A stretch of 44,935 nt of DNA from Burkholderia sp. Ac-20379 (GCF_017104645.1 NZ_JAAGPF010000021.1:1-44935), one strand, 5' to 3'. Shown: positions 1 through 8,154, counted from the first letter of the stretch. Notes: generated from the letters alone by a model not told the origin. Translations and numbers: made by a program.

Positions 1-675
1 AGCGCGTTCGACGCGCTGCTCGACGCATTGCGCGCCGGGCAGGTGGTGGCGCGCACGCTCGATCTGGCCAGCGGCCGCGCGACGCTGGCGCCGATCGACG
101 GCGATGCCGCCGCGCCCGCGTTCGACGGCCGGCAACTGGTCGCGCCGTTCGGCCCGGCCTGGCGGCTGCTGCTGATCGGCGCGGGCGAGCTGAGCCGTTA
201 CGTGGCCGCGATGGCCGTGCCGCTCGGCTATGCCGTCACGCTGTGCGACCCGCGCGACGATTACGCCACGCCGCCGCTGCCGGGCGTGTCGCGCGTGCGC
301 ACCATGCCCGACGACACCGTGCTGGCGATGCGGCCCGACGCGCGCACCGCCGTGATCGCGCTGACCCACGATCCCAAGCTCGACGATCTCGCGCTGATCG
401 AGGCGCTGCGCACGCCGGCCTTCTACGTGGGTGCGATCGGTTCGCGCCGCAACAGCGACGCGCGCCGCGAGCGGCTCAAGCTGTTCGACCTCGACGACGC
501 GCAGCTCGCGCGGCTGCATGCGCCGGTCGGGCTGCATCTGGGCGGCAGCACGCCGCCCGAGATCGCCGTGTCGATCGTCGCCGACCTGACGGCGCGCCGC
601 CATCGCGTGCCGGTGGCCGGCCTGCGCGATGTGGAGGCGGGCAAGGCCGGGCACGGGATGCTTCGGGATGCTTGA
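1..675 (+). CDS. XdhC-family protein, C-terminal part (5' end outside window)
   Basis: The frame is open from the first base, so the gene starts upstream. About 224 residues are visible, which would be the C-terminal two thirds of an XdhC/CoxI-family protein. XdhC proteins handle the molybdenum cofactor for xanthine dehydrogenase-type enzymes. The Rossmann-like XdhC_C domain is clear: a GAGELSRY nucleotide-binding turn, CDPRDDY at the end of the next strand, VIALTHDPKLDD, the strongly conserved YVGAIGSRRN, and a closing GLHLGGSTPPEIAVSI. No xanthine dehydrogenase subunit lies in the window, so the partner would be upstream. A TTG at 28 is in frame but lies inside the conserved protein and is unlikely to be the start. 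Confidence 0.85.
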   Translation, partial: SAFDALLDALRAGQVVARTLDLASGRATLAPIDGDAAAPAFDGRQLVAPFGPAWRLLLIGAGELSRYVAAMAVPLGYAVTLCDPRDDYATPPLPGVSRVRTMPDDTVLAMRPDARTAVIALTHDPKLDDLALIEALRTPAFYVGAIGSRRNSDARRERLKLFDLDDAQLARLHAPVGLHLGGSTPPEIAVSIVADLTARRHRVPVAGLRDVEAGKAGHGMLRDA

Positions 676-818
676 GGCTTGCCTGGCTGTCGGCGCGCCT
701 TAAGGCCGCTTTAATCCGGGCTGCCTAGCATGTCGGTCATGCGGCCCCGTTCGTTCCGGGCGTTGCCGCCGGCGCGCGCGAGCGCGTCCCCTCAGCCCCC
801 AAGCAGCGGCGGTACGCC

Positions 819-1091
819 ATGATCAAACAATTCGACTACCCGCTCGGCGACGAAACGATCGCCCTGTGCGCCAGCTTCGGCGCCGGGCCGGCCTTGCGGC
901 GCGTGCTCGTGAGCCGCGCCGATTCGATGGAAACGCTGGTGGTGCTCGACGCGAGCGGCTGGTCGGGCCTCCTCAAGCTCGTGACCGAGGCGCCCGAAAG
1001 CCTGCTCGACGACGCGATCCGCAAGGTCGGCAGCGAGCAACTGGTCGAGCGCGCGATTCGCGGCCGCGCCGTGGTCGAAACGCAGCTCTAG
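819..1091 (+). CDS. small conserved-looking hypothetical protein, 90 aa
   Basis: I do not recognise a named family. The 90-residue product begins MIKQFDYPLGDETIAL and has alternating beta- and helix-like stretches, no signal peptide and no membrane segment. Its codon use matches the flanking GC-rich genes, with strong G/C at third positions, which argues that it is a real gene. It sits alone between xdhC and mntH with gaps of 143 and 116 bases. A purine stretch (aagcagcggcgg) lies just upstream of the ATG and could act as a weak ribosome site. No function is inferred. Confidence 0.6.
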   Translation: MIKQFDYPLGDETIALCASFGAGPALRRVLVSRADSMETLVVLDASGWSGLLKLVTEAPESLLDDAIRKVGSEQLVERAIRGRAVVETQL

Positions 1092-1207
1092 CCGCCGCGC
1101 ACGGCCGGGCCAACGATCCCGGCCGATTTTTTCCAGCCTCAGTACAATGCACCGGGTTCGCCGTGCCGTCAGGCCGGCGCGTGCGCCTTTCCTATCCTGC
1201 CGACCCG

Positions 1208-2521
1208 ATGCCGCTGCCCACCATTCCGACTGCCCCGTTCTGCCCCGCCGAAGTGAAGGGCAGCATCACCATCGATGCGCGCGCCTCGTGGTTCGCGCGC
1301 CTGCGCCGCTTTTTCGGGCCGGGCCTGCTGGTGGCGATCGGCTACATGGATCCGGGCAACTGGGCGACCGACATCCAGGCCGGCTCGCAATTCGGCTATT
1401 CGCTGCTGTGGGTGGTGGCGTTCTCGAGCCTCGCCGCGATCTTCCTGCAGATGCTGGCCGCGCGGCTCGGGCTCGTGGCGGGCCGCGATCTCGCGCAGAT
1501 CAGCTACGAGCGCTACGGCCCGTTCGGCAAATGGCTGCAATGGGTCACGGCCGAAATCTCGATCATCGCCTGCGACATCGCCGAGGTGCTCGGCTGCGCG
1601 CTCGCGTTCAAGCTGCTGCTCGGCGTGCCGCTGGCCTGGGGCATCGTGCTGACGGCGCTCGACACGCTGATCGTGCTCGGCATGCAGGGCAAGGGCTTCC
1701 GGCAGATCGAGGCGATCGTGCTGGGCCTGATCGGCACGATGGCCTGCTGCTTCGTCGCGCAGGTGGCGATGGTGCCGACCGACTGGCACGCCGTGGCGGC
1801 CGGGCTGATTCCGGGCGATCCGGGCCACGACCGCAAGGATGCGATCGTGCTGGCGCTCGGCATCGTGGGCGCGACCATCATGCCGCACAACCTCTATCTG
1901 CATTCGTCGGTGGTGCAGACGCGCCGCGTGACGGGCGGCGCGCGCGGCCACGTGCTCGACACGCTCGCGATGGTGCGGGTGGACACTTGGTGCTCGCTGC
2001 TGGTGGCGATGTGCGTGAACGCGGCGATCCTGATCCTGGCGGGCGCGGCGTTCCATGCGGCCGGCCATACCGGCGTGGCCGACATCGAGCAGGCCTACCA
2101 ACTGATCACGCCGCTGGTGGGCGGCGGCGCGGCGATCCTGTTCGGCATCGCGCTGCTGGCTTCGGGGCAAAGCTCGACGCTGACCGGCACGATCGCCGGG
2201 CAGGTCATCATGGACGGCTTCCTGCACGTCAAGATCCCGTGCTATCAACGCCGCCTGATCACGCGCGGGCTCGCGCTCGCGCCGGCGCTGGCCGGCGTGC
2301 TGCTGCTCGGCGACGGCTCGGTCGGCAAGCTGCTGGTATGGAGCCAGGTGCTGCTGAGCCTGCAGTTGCCGTTCGCGATGTGGCCGCTGATCCGCTCGGT
2401 CAGCGACACGACGCTGATGAAGGCGCACGCGATCGGATGGGGGGCGAAGGTGTTCGCCTGGGCGTTGTTCGCCGTGATCTGCGGCACGAACCTGCTGCTC
2501 GTGACGGGCGTGGTGGGTTGA
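1208..2521 (+). CDS. mntH: Nramp-family divalent metal (Mn2+) transporter
   Basis: The product has 437 residues and about eleven hydrophobic segments, as expected for a proton-coupled Mn2+/Fe2+ importer of the inner membrane. The two metal-site signatures are intact: DPGN in TM1 (MDPGNWATD) and the MPHN motif in TM6 (IMPHNLYLHSS). The FGPGLLVAIGYMDPGNW opening and the late ASGQSSTLTGTIAGQ segment are typical of the family. The start at ATG 1208 was chosen because the preceding in-frame residues do not look like the family. In-frame GTG codons at 1163 and 1181 are alternatives, and a TACAAT at 1143-1148 could be a -10 element. It stands directly before zur, which fits a small metal-homeostasis locus. 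Confidence 0.93.
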   Translation: MPLPTIPTAPFCPAEVKGSITIDARASWFARLRRFFGPGLLVAIGYMDPGNWATDIQAGSQFGYSLLWVVAFSSLAAIFLQMLAARLGLVAGRDLAQISYERYGPFGKWLQWVTAEISIIACDIAEVLGCALAFKLLLGVPLAWGIVLTALDTLIVLGMQGKGFRQIEAIVLGLIGTMACCFVAQVAMVPTDWHAVAAGLIPGDPGHDRKDAIVLALGIVGATIMPHNLYLHSSVVQTRRVTGGARGHVLDTLAMVRVDTWCSLLVAMCVNAAILILAGAAFHAAGHTGVADIEQAYQLITPLVGGGAAILFGIALLASGQSSTLTGTIAGQVIMDGFLHVKIPCYQRRLITRGLALAPALAGVLLLGDGSVGKLLVWSQVLLSLQLPFAMWPLIRSVSDTTLMKAHAIGWGAKVFAWALFAVICGTNLLLVTGVVG

Positions 2522-2559
2522 GCGGATGAGGCTGCCGGCTTGGGCGCGACGAAGGTGTG

Positions 2560-2606
2560 CGCGCCGGGCCGAGCCATCAAGCGGGCAAGATCGGCCGCCC
2601 GGCGCG
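2560..2606 (+). terminator. possible terminator hairpin downstream of mntH
   Basis: Two perfect 10-base complementary arms, CGCGCCGGGC (2560-2569) and GCCCGGCGCG (2597-2606), enclose 27 bases. There is no T-run after it, so if it ends transcription it would be an imperfect or Rho-assisted site. Confidence 0.3.
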
Positions 2607-2667
2607 GGTGACGTCAGGCGACGCCATGCGGGGCCGTACGTTTCAAGGCGCCGCTTTTTGCTTGTGA

Positions 2668-2692
2668 AGTGATACGTTATATCGTAACATTT
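2668..2692. promoter_or_regulatory. candidate Zur box upstream of zur
   Basis: The core GTTATATCGTAAC (2676-2688) differs at one position from GTTATANNATAAC, the core I recall for proteobacterial Zur boxes. It lies in an AT-rich patch within GC-rich DNA, about 50 bases before the zur start. This is consistent with autoregulation by zinc-loaded Zur. It is a sequence-pattern call only. Confidence 0.55.
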
Positions 2693-2737
2693 CCAGCCAT
2701 CGAGACTCCGGCCGCATCCGGTCGCCCCGAATCCGCC

Positions 2738-3124
2738 ATGTCCCTGACCCGGAAACAGCAACTCGTCCTCGAGGCCCTGCGGCAGGCCGGTGCGCCGCTG
2801 GGCGCCTACGCCTTGCTCGACCGGTTGCGCGACGCGGGGTTCAACGCGCCGGCGCAGATCTACCGGGCGCTGGCGCGACTGGTCGAGGCGGGCGAGGTAA
2901 GCCGTCTCGAAACGCTGAATGCATACCTGCCGCGCACGGCGGCGCGTGGCGATGCGGTCAGCGTGTTCACGATCTGCGAGCGTTGCAGCCGCATCGGCGA
3001 ATACGCCGACGCATCGCTGGGCGAGCGCCTCGCGCACCTGACCGGCAGCCACGATTTCGTGGCGAGCCACGCCGCGATTGAGATTCGCGGGCGCTGCGTC
3101 GATTGCACCGGCGCGGCCGACTGA
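2738..3124 (+). CDS. zur: Fur-family zinc-responsive repressor (Zur type)
   Basis: The 128-residue product has the Fur fold: an N-terminal winged helix (residues about 1-65, with IYRALARLVEAGEVSRLE matching the recognition-helix and wing region) and a C-terminal dimerisation domain. Two Cys pairs, CERC in VFTICERCSRIGE and CVDC near the end (GRCVDC), are the structural zinc site. The short length and LTRKQQLVLEAL start resemble Zur rather than Fur. ATG 2738 is preferred because the longer frame would begin inside the operator-like sequence at 2668-2692. The neighbours (mntH before; QueD-like, gamma-CA and dihydroorotase paralogues after) are those expected around Zur. Other Fur members (Mur, PerR) cannot be fully excluded. 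Confidence 0.8.
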   Translation: MSLTRKQQLVLEALRQAGAPLGAYALLDRLRDAGFNAPAQIYRALARLVEAGEVSRLETLNAYLPRTAARGDAVSVFTICERCSRIGEYADASLGERLAHLTGSHDFVASHAAIEIRGRCVDCTGAAD

Positions 3125-3168
3125 TTCACTTCTTCTTCGCTTTCATGCCGAACACTGCGCTGCCTGAC

Positions 3169-3185
3169 GATTCGTTGTACGAATC
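3169..3185. promoter_or_regulatory. operator-like inverted repeat before the queD-like gene
   Basis: GATTCG-TTGTA-CGAATC is a perfect 6-5-6 inverted repeat, 40 bases before the next start. It shares GAT-CGTT-TA spacing with the box at 2668-2692 and is likewise followed by ATTTTC (compare CATTTCC). It could be a second, weaker Zur site controlling the three-gene block. It is not followed by a T-run, so a terminator is less likely. Confidence 0.4.
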
Positions 3186-3224
3186 ATTTTCGAGATCGGA
3201 GCCGGCCCCGGCGAGGGCGCCCCG

Positions 3225-3845
3225 ATGCTGATCCGCAAGCTGTTCCGCTTCGAGAACGCCCATATCGTGCGCGGCTGCACCACGCAGCGCTGCGCGACCT
3301 CGATTCACGGCCACTCGTATCGCGTCGAGCTGCTGCTGGAGGCGCATGCGTTCGATCGCGGCCAGATGGTGTACGACTTCGGCCTGCTCAAGGGCGGCGT
3401 GCGCGAGCTGATCGATGCGTTCGATCACGCCGTGACGCTCTGGCGCGGCGACGACGCCGATTACCTCGCCGCGATGCGCCGCCATTCCGCGCGCTGGGTG
3501 TTGCTGCCCGTGTCGCCGAGCGCCGAGCAGTTCTCGCGCGTGTTCTTCCTGCTGGCGGACGCGATGCTGGCCGCCACCGACATGGCGAACGGCGAGGCCG
3601 ACGTGCGGCTGCATTCGGTGATCGTGCACGAGACGGACACCGGCTACGCGCAATGCTTTCGCGACGACGCCCACAACCCCGCGATGGGGCCGATCGATCT
3701 TCGGGACATCGAATTTTCCGAGGCGGTGCGCGCCGAGTGGCGCGATCCGCACCTGTTCGCGCGGCTGCTGCGCGGCGAACGCACGGCCAATCCGCCGCCG
3801 GCCGCATTCCCTCATCGTTCGACATCGAGGCTCACGCAACCATGA
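3225..3845 (+). CDS. queD: QueD / 6-pyruvoyl-tetrahydropterin synthase-family enzyme, long form
   Basis: The product has 206 residues; QueD is usually about 120. The zinc triad of the family is present: the His of FENAH and both His of HGHSY. A Cys (QRC) lies just before HGHSY in the place of the catalytic Cys, DHAV matches the conserved Asp-His pair, and HETDTGY matches the pterin-anchoring Glu region. The extra length is an insert near the middle and a C-terminal extension of about 50 residues that I do not recognise. It would act on dihydroneopterin triphosphate in queuosine or pterin synthesis. It overlaps the next gene by ATGA, so the two are translationally coupled. Context suggests a Zur-controlled paralogue; the exact reaction is uncertain. 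Confidence 0.75.
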   Translation: MLIRKLFRFENAHIVRGCTTQRCATSIHGHSYRVELLLEAHAFDRGQMVYDFGLLKGGVRELIDAFDHAVTLWRGDDADYLAAMRRHSARWVLLPVSPSAEQFSRVFFLLADAMLAATDMANGEADVRLHSVIVHETDTGYAQCFRDDAHNPAMGPIDLRDIEFSEAVRAEWRDPHLFARLLRGERTANPPPAAFPHRSTSRLTQP

Positions 3846-4402
3846 TTCGCAAGAACCCGCGCGGCGACCTGCCGCGCATCCATCCCGACGCCTTCGTCGA
3901 TCCCACCGCCATTCTGTGCGGCCTCGTGGTCGTCGAGGCGAACGTCTTCATCGGCCCGTACGCGGTGATCCGCGCCGACGAGATCGACGCGAGCGGCGAG
4001 ATCGAACCGATCGTGATCGGCGCGCATTCGAACATTCAGGATGGCGTGGTGATTCACTCGAAATCGGGCGCGCCGGTGCGGATCGGCGAGCGCACCTCGA
4101 TCGCGCACCGGGCCATCGTGCACGGCCCGTGCGAGATCGGCAACGGCGTGTTCATCGGCTTCAACAGCGTGCTGTTCAACTGCGTGGTGGGCGACGGCTG
4201 CGTGGTGCGCTTCAACGCGGTGGTGGACGGCTGCAAGCTGCCGCCGTATTTCCATGTGCCGTCGACCGAGCGGATCGGCGCCGATACCGATCTGGCCTCG
4301 TACCCGCAGGTCACGCCCGACGCGAGCGAGTTCTCCGAGGACGTGGCGCGCACCAACAACGCGCTCGTGCGCGGCTACAAGCAGATCCAGAATGAATTCT
4401 GA
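3842..4402 (+). CDS. gamma-class carbonic anhydrase-like hexapeptide-repeat protein
   Basis: The 186-residue product is a left-handed beta-helix protein with hexapeptide repeats from about residue 20 to 130 (NIQDGVVIH, RIGERTSIAH, EIGNGVFIGF). The three metal-binding histidines of gamma-carbonic anhydrases appear conserved: one in VVIH and two spaced by five in AHRAIVH. It is therefore probably a metal-dependent carbonic anhydrase or a close relative. In Pseudomonas a gamma-CA paralogue lies beside a dihydroorotase paralogue in a Zur-controlled locus, and the same pairing is seen here. The start ATG overlaps the queD stop (ATGA) and its end overlaps the next start by 11 bases, so the three genes form one coupled transcript. 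Confidence 0.8.
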   Translation: MIRKNPRGDLPRIHPDAFVDPTAILCGLVVVEANVFIGPYAVIRADEIDASGEIEPIVIGAHSNIQDGVVIHSKSGAPVRIGERTSIAHRAIVHGPCEIGNGVFIGFNSVLFNCVVGDGCVVRFNAVVDGCKLPPYFHVPSTERIGADTDLASYPQVTPDASEFSEDVARTNNALVRGYKQIQNEF

Positions 4403-5828
4403 CGTGACGCTGCTGCCTGCCGCCAAGCGGCCCGCTTCCCGCACATCGGCCGCGGCGGTCGAGCATCGCGACATCGCCGAGCGCGTCGCGCGACGCCACG
4501 CCGACCTGCTGATCGAGGGCGGCACGGTGCTGACGCCGAACGGCGCGGAGCGCATCGACATCGCCTGCGTGGCCGGGCGCGTGGTGGCGCTCGGCGATCT
4601 CGCGTCGCGCTGGCAGGCCGGCGACCGGCTCGCGGCACAAGGGCTGCACGTGCTGCCCGGCGTGATCGACACGCAGGTGCATTTCCGCGACCCGGGCCTC
4701 ACGCACAAGGAAACGCTCGAGGCCGGCACGCGCGGCGCGGTGCTCGGCGGCGTGACGGCCGTGTTCGAGATGCCGAACACGCAGCCGCTCACGCTCGAGG
4801 CGTCCGACCTGCGCGACAAGCTCGAACTGGCGCGCGGCCGCGCCTGGTGCGACCACGCGTTCTATCTGGGCGGCTCGGCGATCAACGCCGAGCGGCTGGC
4901 GGTGCTCGAAACGCTGCCGGGCTGCGCGGGTGTCAAGGTGTTCATGGGCAGCTCGTTCGGCAACCTGCTGGCCGACGACGATGCGGTGCTGCGCCGGATC
5001 GTGCGCAACGGCCGCCGCCGCATGGCGGTGCACGCCGAGGACGAGGCGCGGCTGCGCGAGCGGCGCGCGCTGGTGGAGGCGAGCGGCGACGTGCGCGATC
5101 ATCCGCACTGGCGCGATCCCGAGAGCGCGCTGATGGCCACGCGCCGCGTGGTGGCGATGGCCGCCGAGGCCGGCCGCAAGCTGCATGTGCTGCACGTCTC
5201 GACGGGCGAGGAGATGGCGTTTCTCGCGCAGCACAAGCGCCGCGTCAGCGTGGAAGTCACGCCGCATCATCTGACGCTCGAAGCGCCGGGCTGCTACGAG
5301 CGGCTCGGCACGCTCGCGCAGATGAACCCGCCGGTGCGCGACGCTTCGCATCGCGACGCATTGTGGCAGGCGATCCGCGACGGCGTGGTGGACGTGATCG
5401 GCAGCGATCACGCGCCGCACACGCGCGAGGAAAAGGCGCGGCCGTATCCGAACTCGCCGAGCGGCATGACCGGCGTGCAGACCTTGCTGCCCGTGATGCT
5501 CGATCACGTCGCGCATGGGCGGCTGAGCCTGCAACGGCTCGTCGACCTGACGAGCGCCGGCCCGGCCCGCTTGTTCGGCATCGAGGGCAAGGGGCGCATC
5601 GCGCTCGGCTACGACGCCGATTTCTCGATCGTCGATCTCGGCGCGCGCCGCACGATCGGCAACGACTGGATCGCCAGCGTCTCGGGCTGGACGCCGTACG
5701 ACGGCATGACGTGCCAGGGCTGGCCCGTGGCCACCGTGCTGCGCGGCCGGCCGGTGGTGCGCGACGAGGCGCTGGTCGGCGCGCCCGGCGGGCAGCCGCT
5801 GACGTTCCTCGACCAGCACGCCGGCTGA
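4392..5828 (+). CDS. pyrC: dihydroorotase-like amidohydrolase, Zur-linked paralogue
   Basis: The 478-residue product is a type I dihydroorotase-like amidohydrolase. Residues about 37 onward show the composite domain ([15 protein letters not shown]), then [20 protein letters not shown], the Lys of [21 protein letters not shown] and SDHAPH. The usual first HxH motif reads Q-V-H, so one metal ligand is Gln, while the remaining ligands and the catalytic Asp of SDHAPH are kept. The first 36 residues are an extension rich in Ala and Arg. The start at ATG 4392 overlaps the preceding stop. It probably backs up pyrimidine synthesis when zinc is scarce; a different amidohydrolase substrate remains possible. 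Confidence 0.8.
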   Translation: MNSDVTLLPAAKRPASRTSAAAVEHRDIAERVARRHADLLIEGGTVLTPNGAERIDIACVAGRVVALGDLASRWQAGDRLAAQGLHVLPGVIDTQVHFRDPGLTHKETLEAGTRGAVLGGVTAVFEMPNTQPLTLEASDLRDKLELARGRAWCDHAFYLGGSAINAERLAVLETLPGCAGVKVFMGSSFGNLLADDDAVLRRIVRNGRRRMAVHAEDEARLRERRALVEASGDVRDHPHWRDPESALMATRRVVAMAAEAGRKLHVLHVSTGEEMAFLAQHKRRVSVEVTPHHLTLEAPGCYERLGTLAQMNPPVRDASHRDALWQAIRDGVVDVIGSDHAPHTREEKARPYPNSPSGMTGVQTLLPVMLDHVAHGRLSLQRLVDLTSAGPARLFGIEGKGRIALGYDADFSIVDLGARRTIGNDWIASVSGWTPYDGMTCQGWPVATVLRGRPVVRDEALVGAPGGQPLTFLDQHAG

Positions 5829-5930
5829 CTGGCGCTTGCATCGTTCCTTTCGCAGTGCTTTCCGTTTCCACGCGAGCAACCGGAGCGCTGCGGCGCTGCG
5901 CTATGCTGCTGTGTTCCGATGGCGAAATGC

Positions 5931-5952
5931 CGGCCCGCGCGTGCGCGGGCCG
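5931..5952. repeat. 22-bp near-perfect palindrome
   Basis: CGGCCCGCGC and GCGCGGGCCG pair perfectly around a GT centre. It lies about 100 bases after the dihydroorotase gene and 28 before the next start, so it could end the upstream transcript or serve as an operator. No T-run follows. Confidence 0.35.
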
Positions 5953-5979
5953 CTGCGCAACGAACCGGGAGGGGACGGG

Positions 5980-6312
5980 ATGACGGAAACGGTGGAGTGC
6001 GTCGTGATCGGCGCGGGCGTGGTGGGGCTGGCGGTGGCGCGGGCCTGCGCCGAGCGCGGCTGGGAGACGGTGATCGTCGAGGCCGAGACGGCGATCGGCA
6101 CCGGCACGAGCTCGCGCAACAGCGAGGTGATTCACGCCGGCATCTATTACCCGGCCGGATCGCTGAAGGCGCGCTTGTGCGTCGAAGGGCGGCAACGGCT
6201 GTACGCGTACTGCGAGGCGCGCCAGGTGCCGCATCGGCGCTGCGGCAAGCTGATCGTCGCCACCCACGATGCGCAGCGCGAGGCGCTGGCCGCCGTGCTC
6301 GAATCCGCCTGA
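5980..6312 (+). pseudogene. 5' fragment of an FAD-dependent oxidoreductase (L-2-hydroxyglutarate oxidase-like)
   Basis: A strong ribosome site (GGGAGGGG) precedes ATG 5980. The 110 residues start with an FAD-binding motif ([20 protein letters not shown]), then [16 protein letters not shown] and [16 protein letters not shown], as in the LhgO/L-2-hydroxyglutarate dehydrogenase group of the DAO superfamily, whose members are about 370 residues. The frame stops at 6312 after AAVLESA and I find no continuation in any frame of the next 279 bases. The gene therefore appears to have lost its 3' two thirds by deletion rather than by a single frameshift. The remaining product could not form the substrate domain. 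The gap 6313-6591 contains no other recognisable gene. Confidence 0.75.
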
Positions 6313-6578
6313 GCGCGGGCAGGGCGGATTCGATCGTTCCCCATCTATCGTCGCGGCCGGGCGCGCAGGCGAGCCGCCCGTTTCCGATCCGCATTCGCCG
6401 CCCATCGCCGGGCGCCGGCACGCCATCGGCGCCGTTTGTTGGTGCATCGCGAACGATCGCCGCGGCGCTTCCGTATCGCGCCGCGCCATGCCCGCCGGTC
6501 CGCCTCGCGCGCGTGATAGAGTGCGACGTGATCCGTATATCGACGCTTGCGGCGCCCGTGGCGCGGCAAGGTCTTTGC

Positions 6579-6584
6579 TAAAAT
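6579..6584 (+). promoter_or_regulatory. candidate -10 element of algH
   Basis: TAAAAT lies eight bases before the algH ATG in a locally AT-rich patch. No good -35 is visible at 16-18 bases. If used, transcription would start at or next to the ATG. Confidence 0.3.
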
Positions 6585-6591
6585 TCAAACC

Positions 6592-7170
6592 ATGCCAAAG
6601 AGTTCCGATCGCATCAATCTCACCAACCAGTTCCTGATCGCCATGCCCGGCATGTCCGATCCGACGTTCTCTGGCACGGTGGTCTATCTTTGCGATCACA
6701 GCGAGCGCGGCGCGCTCGGCCTGGTCATCAATCGTCCGACCGACATCGATCTCGAAGCGCTGTTCAACCGCATCGACCTCAAGCTGGACGTCGAGCCGCT
6801 GCTGCATATCCCCGTGTATTTCGGCGGCCCGGTGCAAACCGAGCGCGGCTTCGTGCTGCACGAGCCGGTGGAAGGCAGCAGCTACAGCTCGTCCATGTCG
6901 GTCGAGGGCGGGCTGGAAATGACCACCTCGAAGGACGTGCTCGAAGCCGTGGCCTCGGGCCAGGGCCCGACGCGCTTTCTGCTGACGCTCGGCCATGCCG
7001 GCTGGGGTGCGGGCCAACTCGAGGACGAAATCTCGAAGAACGGCTGGCTGACCGTGGACGCCGATCCGCGCATCGTGTTCGACACGCCGGCCGAGGAACG
7101 CTTCGAGGCCGCGCTCGGCCTGCTCGGCGTGTCGTCGACGATGCTGTCGGGCGAGGCGGGCCACGCATGA
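6592..7170 (+). CDS. algH: YqgE/AlgH family protein
   Basis: The 192-residue product belongs to the UPF0301 (YqgE/AlgH) family, whose biochemical role is not settled. Family hallmarks are [13 protein letters not shown] at the start, [36 protein letters not shown] and [18 protein letters not shown] 6592 matches the usual family start. The stop overlaps the ruvX start by ATGA, which is the common algH-ruvX(yqgF) arrangement in proteobacteria, here followed by pyrR-pyrB. There is no clear Shine-Dalgarno sequence and a possible -10 lies only eight bases upstream, so a leaderless or very short-leader mRNA is possible. Confidence 0.92.
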   Translation: MPKSSDRINLTNQFLIAMPGMSDPTFSGTVVYLCDHSERGALGLVINRPTDIDLEALFNRIDLKLDVEPLLHIPVYFGGPVQTERGFVLHEPVEGSSYSSSMSVEGGLEMTTSKDVLEAVASGQGPTRFLLTLGHAGWGAGQLEDEISKNGWLTVDADPRIVFDTPAEERFEAALGLLGVSSTMLSGEAGHA

Positions 7171-7607
7171 GCGGTGCGTCCGCGCGCGAAGCCACGCTGC
7201 TCGCGTTCGACTACGGCGAAAAGCGCATCGGCGTGGCGGTCGGCAATACGCTGACGCGCACGGCGCGCGCGCTTGTCATCGTTCCCAACCTCAATCGCGA
7301 GTATCGTTTCCAGGCCGTCGGCGAGCTGCTCGCCGAATGGCGGCCGGACGCGCTCGTGGTCGGCCTGCCGCTGCATCCGGACGGCACGCCTCACGAGATG
7401 ACGCAGCAGGCGAAGCGCTTCGGCAATCAGCTGAACGGCCGCTTCAACCTGCCCGTGAGCTGGATCGACGAGCGCTATTCGTCGGTCGAGGCGCGCGCCG
7501 GCCTGCGCGCGCGCGGCGCGAAGGCCGACGCCATCGACGCCGAAGCCGCCCGCGTGATCCTTCAACACTATCTCGACCAGTTGCCCGATCATCATGAGTT
7601 CCATTGA
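7167..7607 (+). CDS. ruvX: RuvX/YqgF putative Holliday junction resolvase, rRNA processing factor
   Basis: The 146-residue product has the RNase H-like fold of Yqg[16 protein letters not shown] (first catalytic Asp), [18 protein letters not shown], and [11 protein letters not shown] with the conserved Asp-Glu pair, ending in [14 protein letters not shown]. YqgF acts in maturation of 16S rRNA 5' ends and was first proposed as a Holliday junction resolvase. The start overlaps algH (ATGA), and the end overlaps pyrR by 14 bases, so algH-ruvX-pyrR are coupled. Confidence 0.93.
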   Translation: MSGASAREATLLAFDYGEKRIGVAVGNTLTRTARALVIVPNLNREYRFQAVGELLAEWRPDALVVGLPLHPDGTPHEMTQQAKRFGNQLNGRFNLPVSWIDERYSSVEARAGLRARGAKADAIDAEAARVILQHYLDQLPDHHEFH

Positions 7608-8112
7608 CGCCGAAGCGCTCTATCGCACGCTGCTCGACCAGATCCGCGGCGCCTACGGCGAGGCCGCGTTCGCGGCGGCCGACGGCCCCGTGCTCGCCGG
7701 CATCCACAGCGGCGGCGCCTGGCTGGCCGAACGTCTCGCGCGCGACCTGAAGGCGCCCGGCTTCGGCGTGGTCAACGTCGCGCTGCATCGCGACGACTAC
7801 GCGAAAAAGGGCCTGCACAGCCAGGCCAGCCCGACCTCGCTGCCGTTCGAAGTGGACGGCCGCCGGATCCTGCTGGTCGACGACGTGCTGTCCACCGGCC
7901 GCACCGTGCGCGCCGCGCTCAACGAGCTGTACGATTACGGCCGCCCGGCCGCCGTCGAGCTGGCCGTGCTGGCCGATCGCGGCGGCCGCGAGCTGCCGGT
8001 GGCGGCGCGTTTCCTGGGCGGCACGCTCGACGTTGCGCCCGACGCCACGCTGGTGCTCGCGCACGACGACGCCCTGCAGTTCACGTTCGATCTCGAGGCG
8101 CGCTCGCACTGA
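7594..8112 (+). CDS. pyrR: PyrR-type uracil phosphoribosyltransferase / pyrimidine regulator
   Basis: The 172-residue product is a type I phosphoribosyltransferase. The PRPP-binding loop is [18 protein letters not shown] (about residues 89-106), preceded by [13 protein letters not shown] and DDYAKKGL, a typical PyrR pattern. In Gram-positive bacteria PyrR binds pyr mRNA. In beta-proteobacteria it lies upstream of pyrB and may regulate it or simply salvage uracil. The start is embedded in ruvX. A hairpin at 8127-8154 lies between it and pyrB and is a candidate for control, although no antiterminator alternative was identified. Confidence 0.9.
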   Translation: MSSIDAEALYRTLLDQIRGAYGEAAFAAADGPVLAGIHSGGAWLAERLARDLKAPGFGVVNVALHRDDYAKKGLHSQASPTSLPFEVDGRRILLVDDVLSTGRTVRAALNELYDYGRPAAVELAVLADRGGRELPVAARFLGGTLDVAPDATLVLAHDDALQFTFDLEARSH

Positions 8113-8126
8113 GCGAGCCTCATCCG

Positions 8127-8154
8127 GCGCCCGCGCCTCAGCGCGCGCGGGCGC
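8127..8154 (+). promoter_or_regulatory. GC-rich hairpin between pyrR and pyrB
   Basis: GCGCCCGCGC (8127-8136) pairs with GCGCGGGCGC (8145-8154) around eight bases. It sits in the 73-base gap before pyrB. It could be an attenuator-like element or merely GC-rich sequence; there is no T-run. Confidence 0.3.

Noticed and set aside
866-1207. N-terminal extension of mntH by 114 residues
   Set aside because: It overlaps the small gene at 819-1091 and is Arg-rich, unlike Nramp N-termini.
1169-3070. 633-residue open frame on the minus strand
   Set aside because: Antisense to mntH and zur, both of which have clear motifs.
4311-5879. 522-residue open frame on the minus strand
   Set aside because: Antisense shadow of the dihydroorotase gene, with low-complexity His/Arg/Ala composition.
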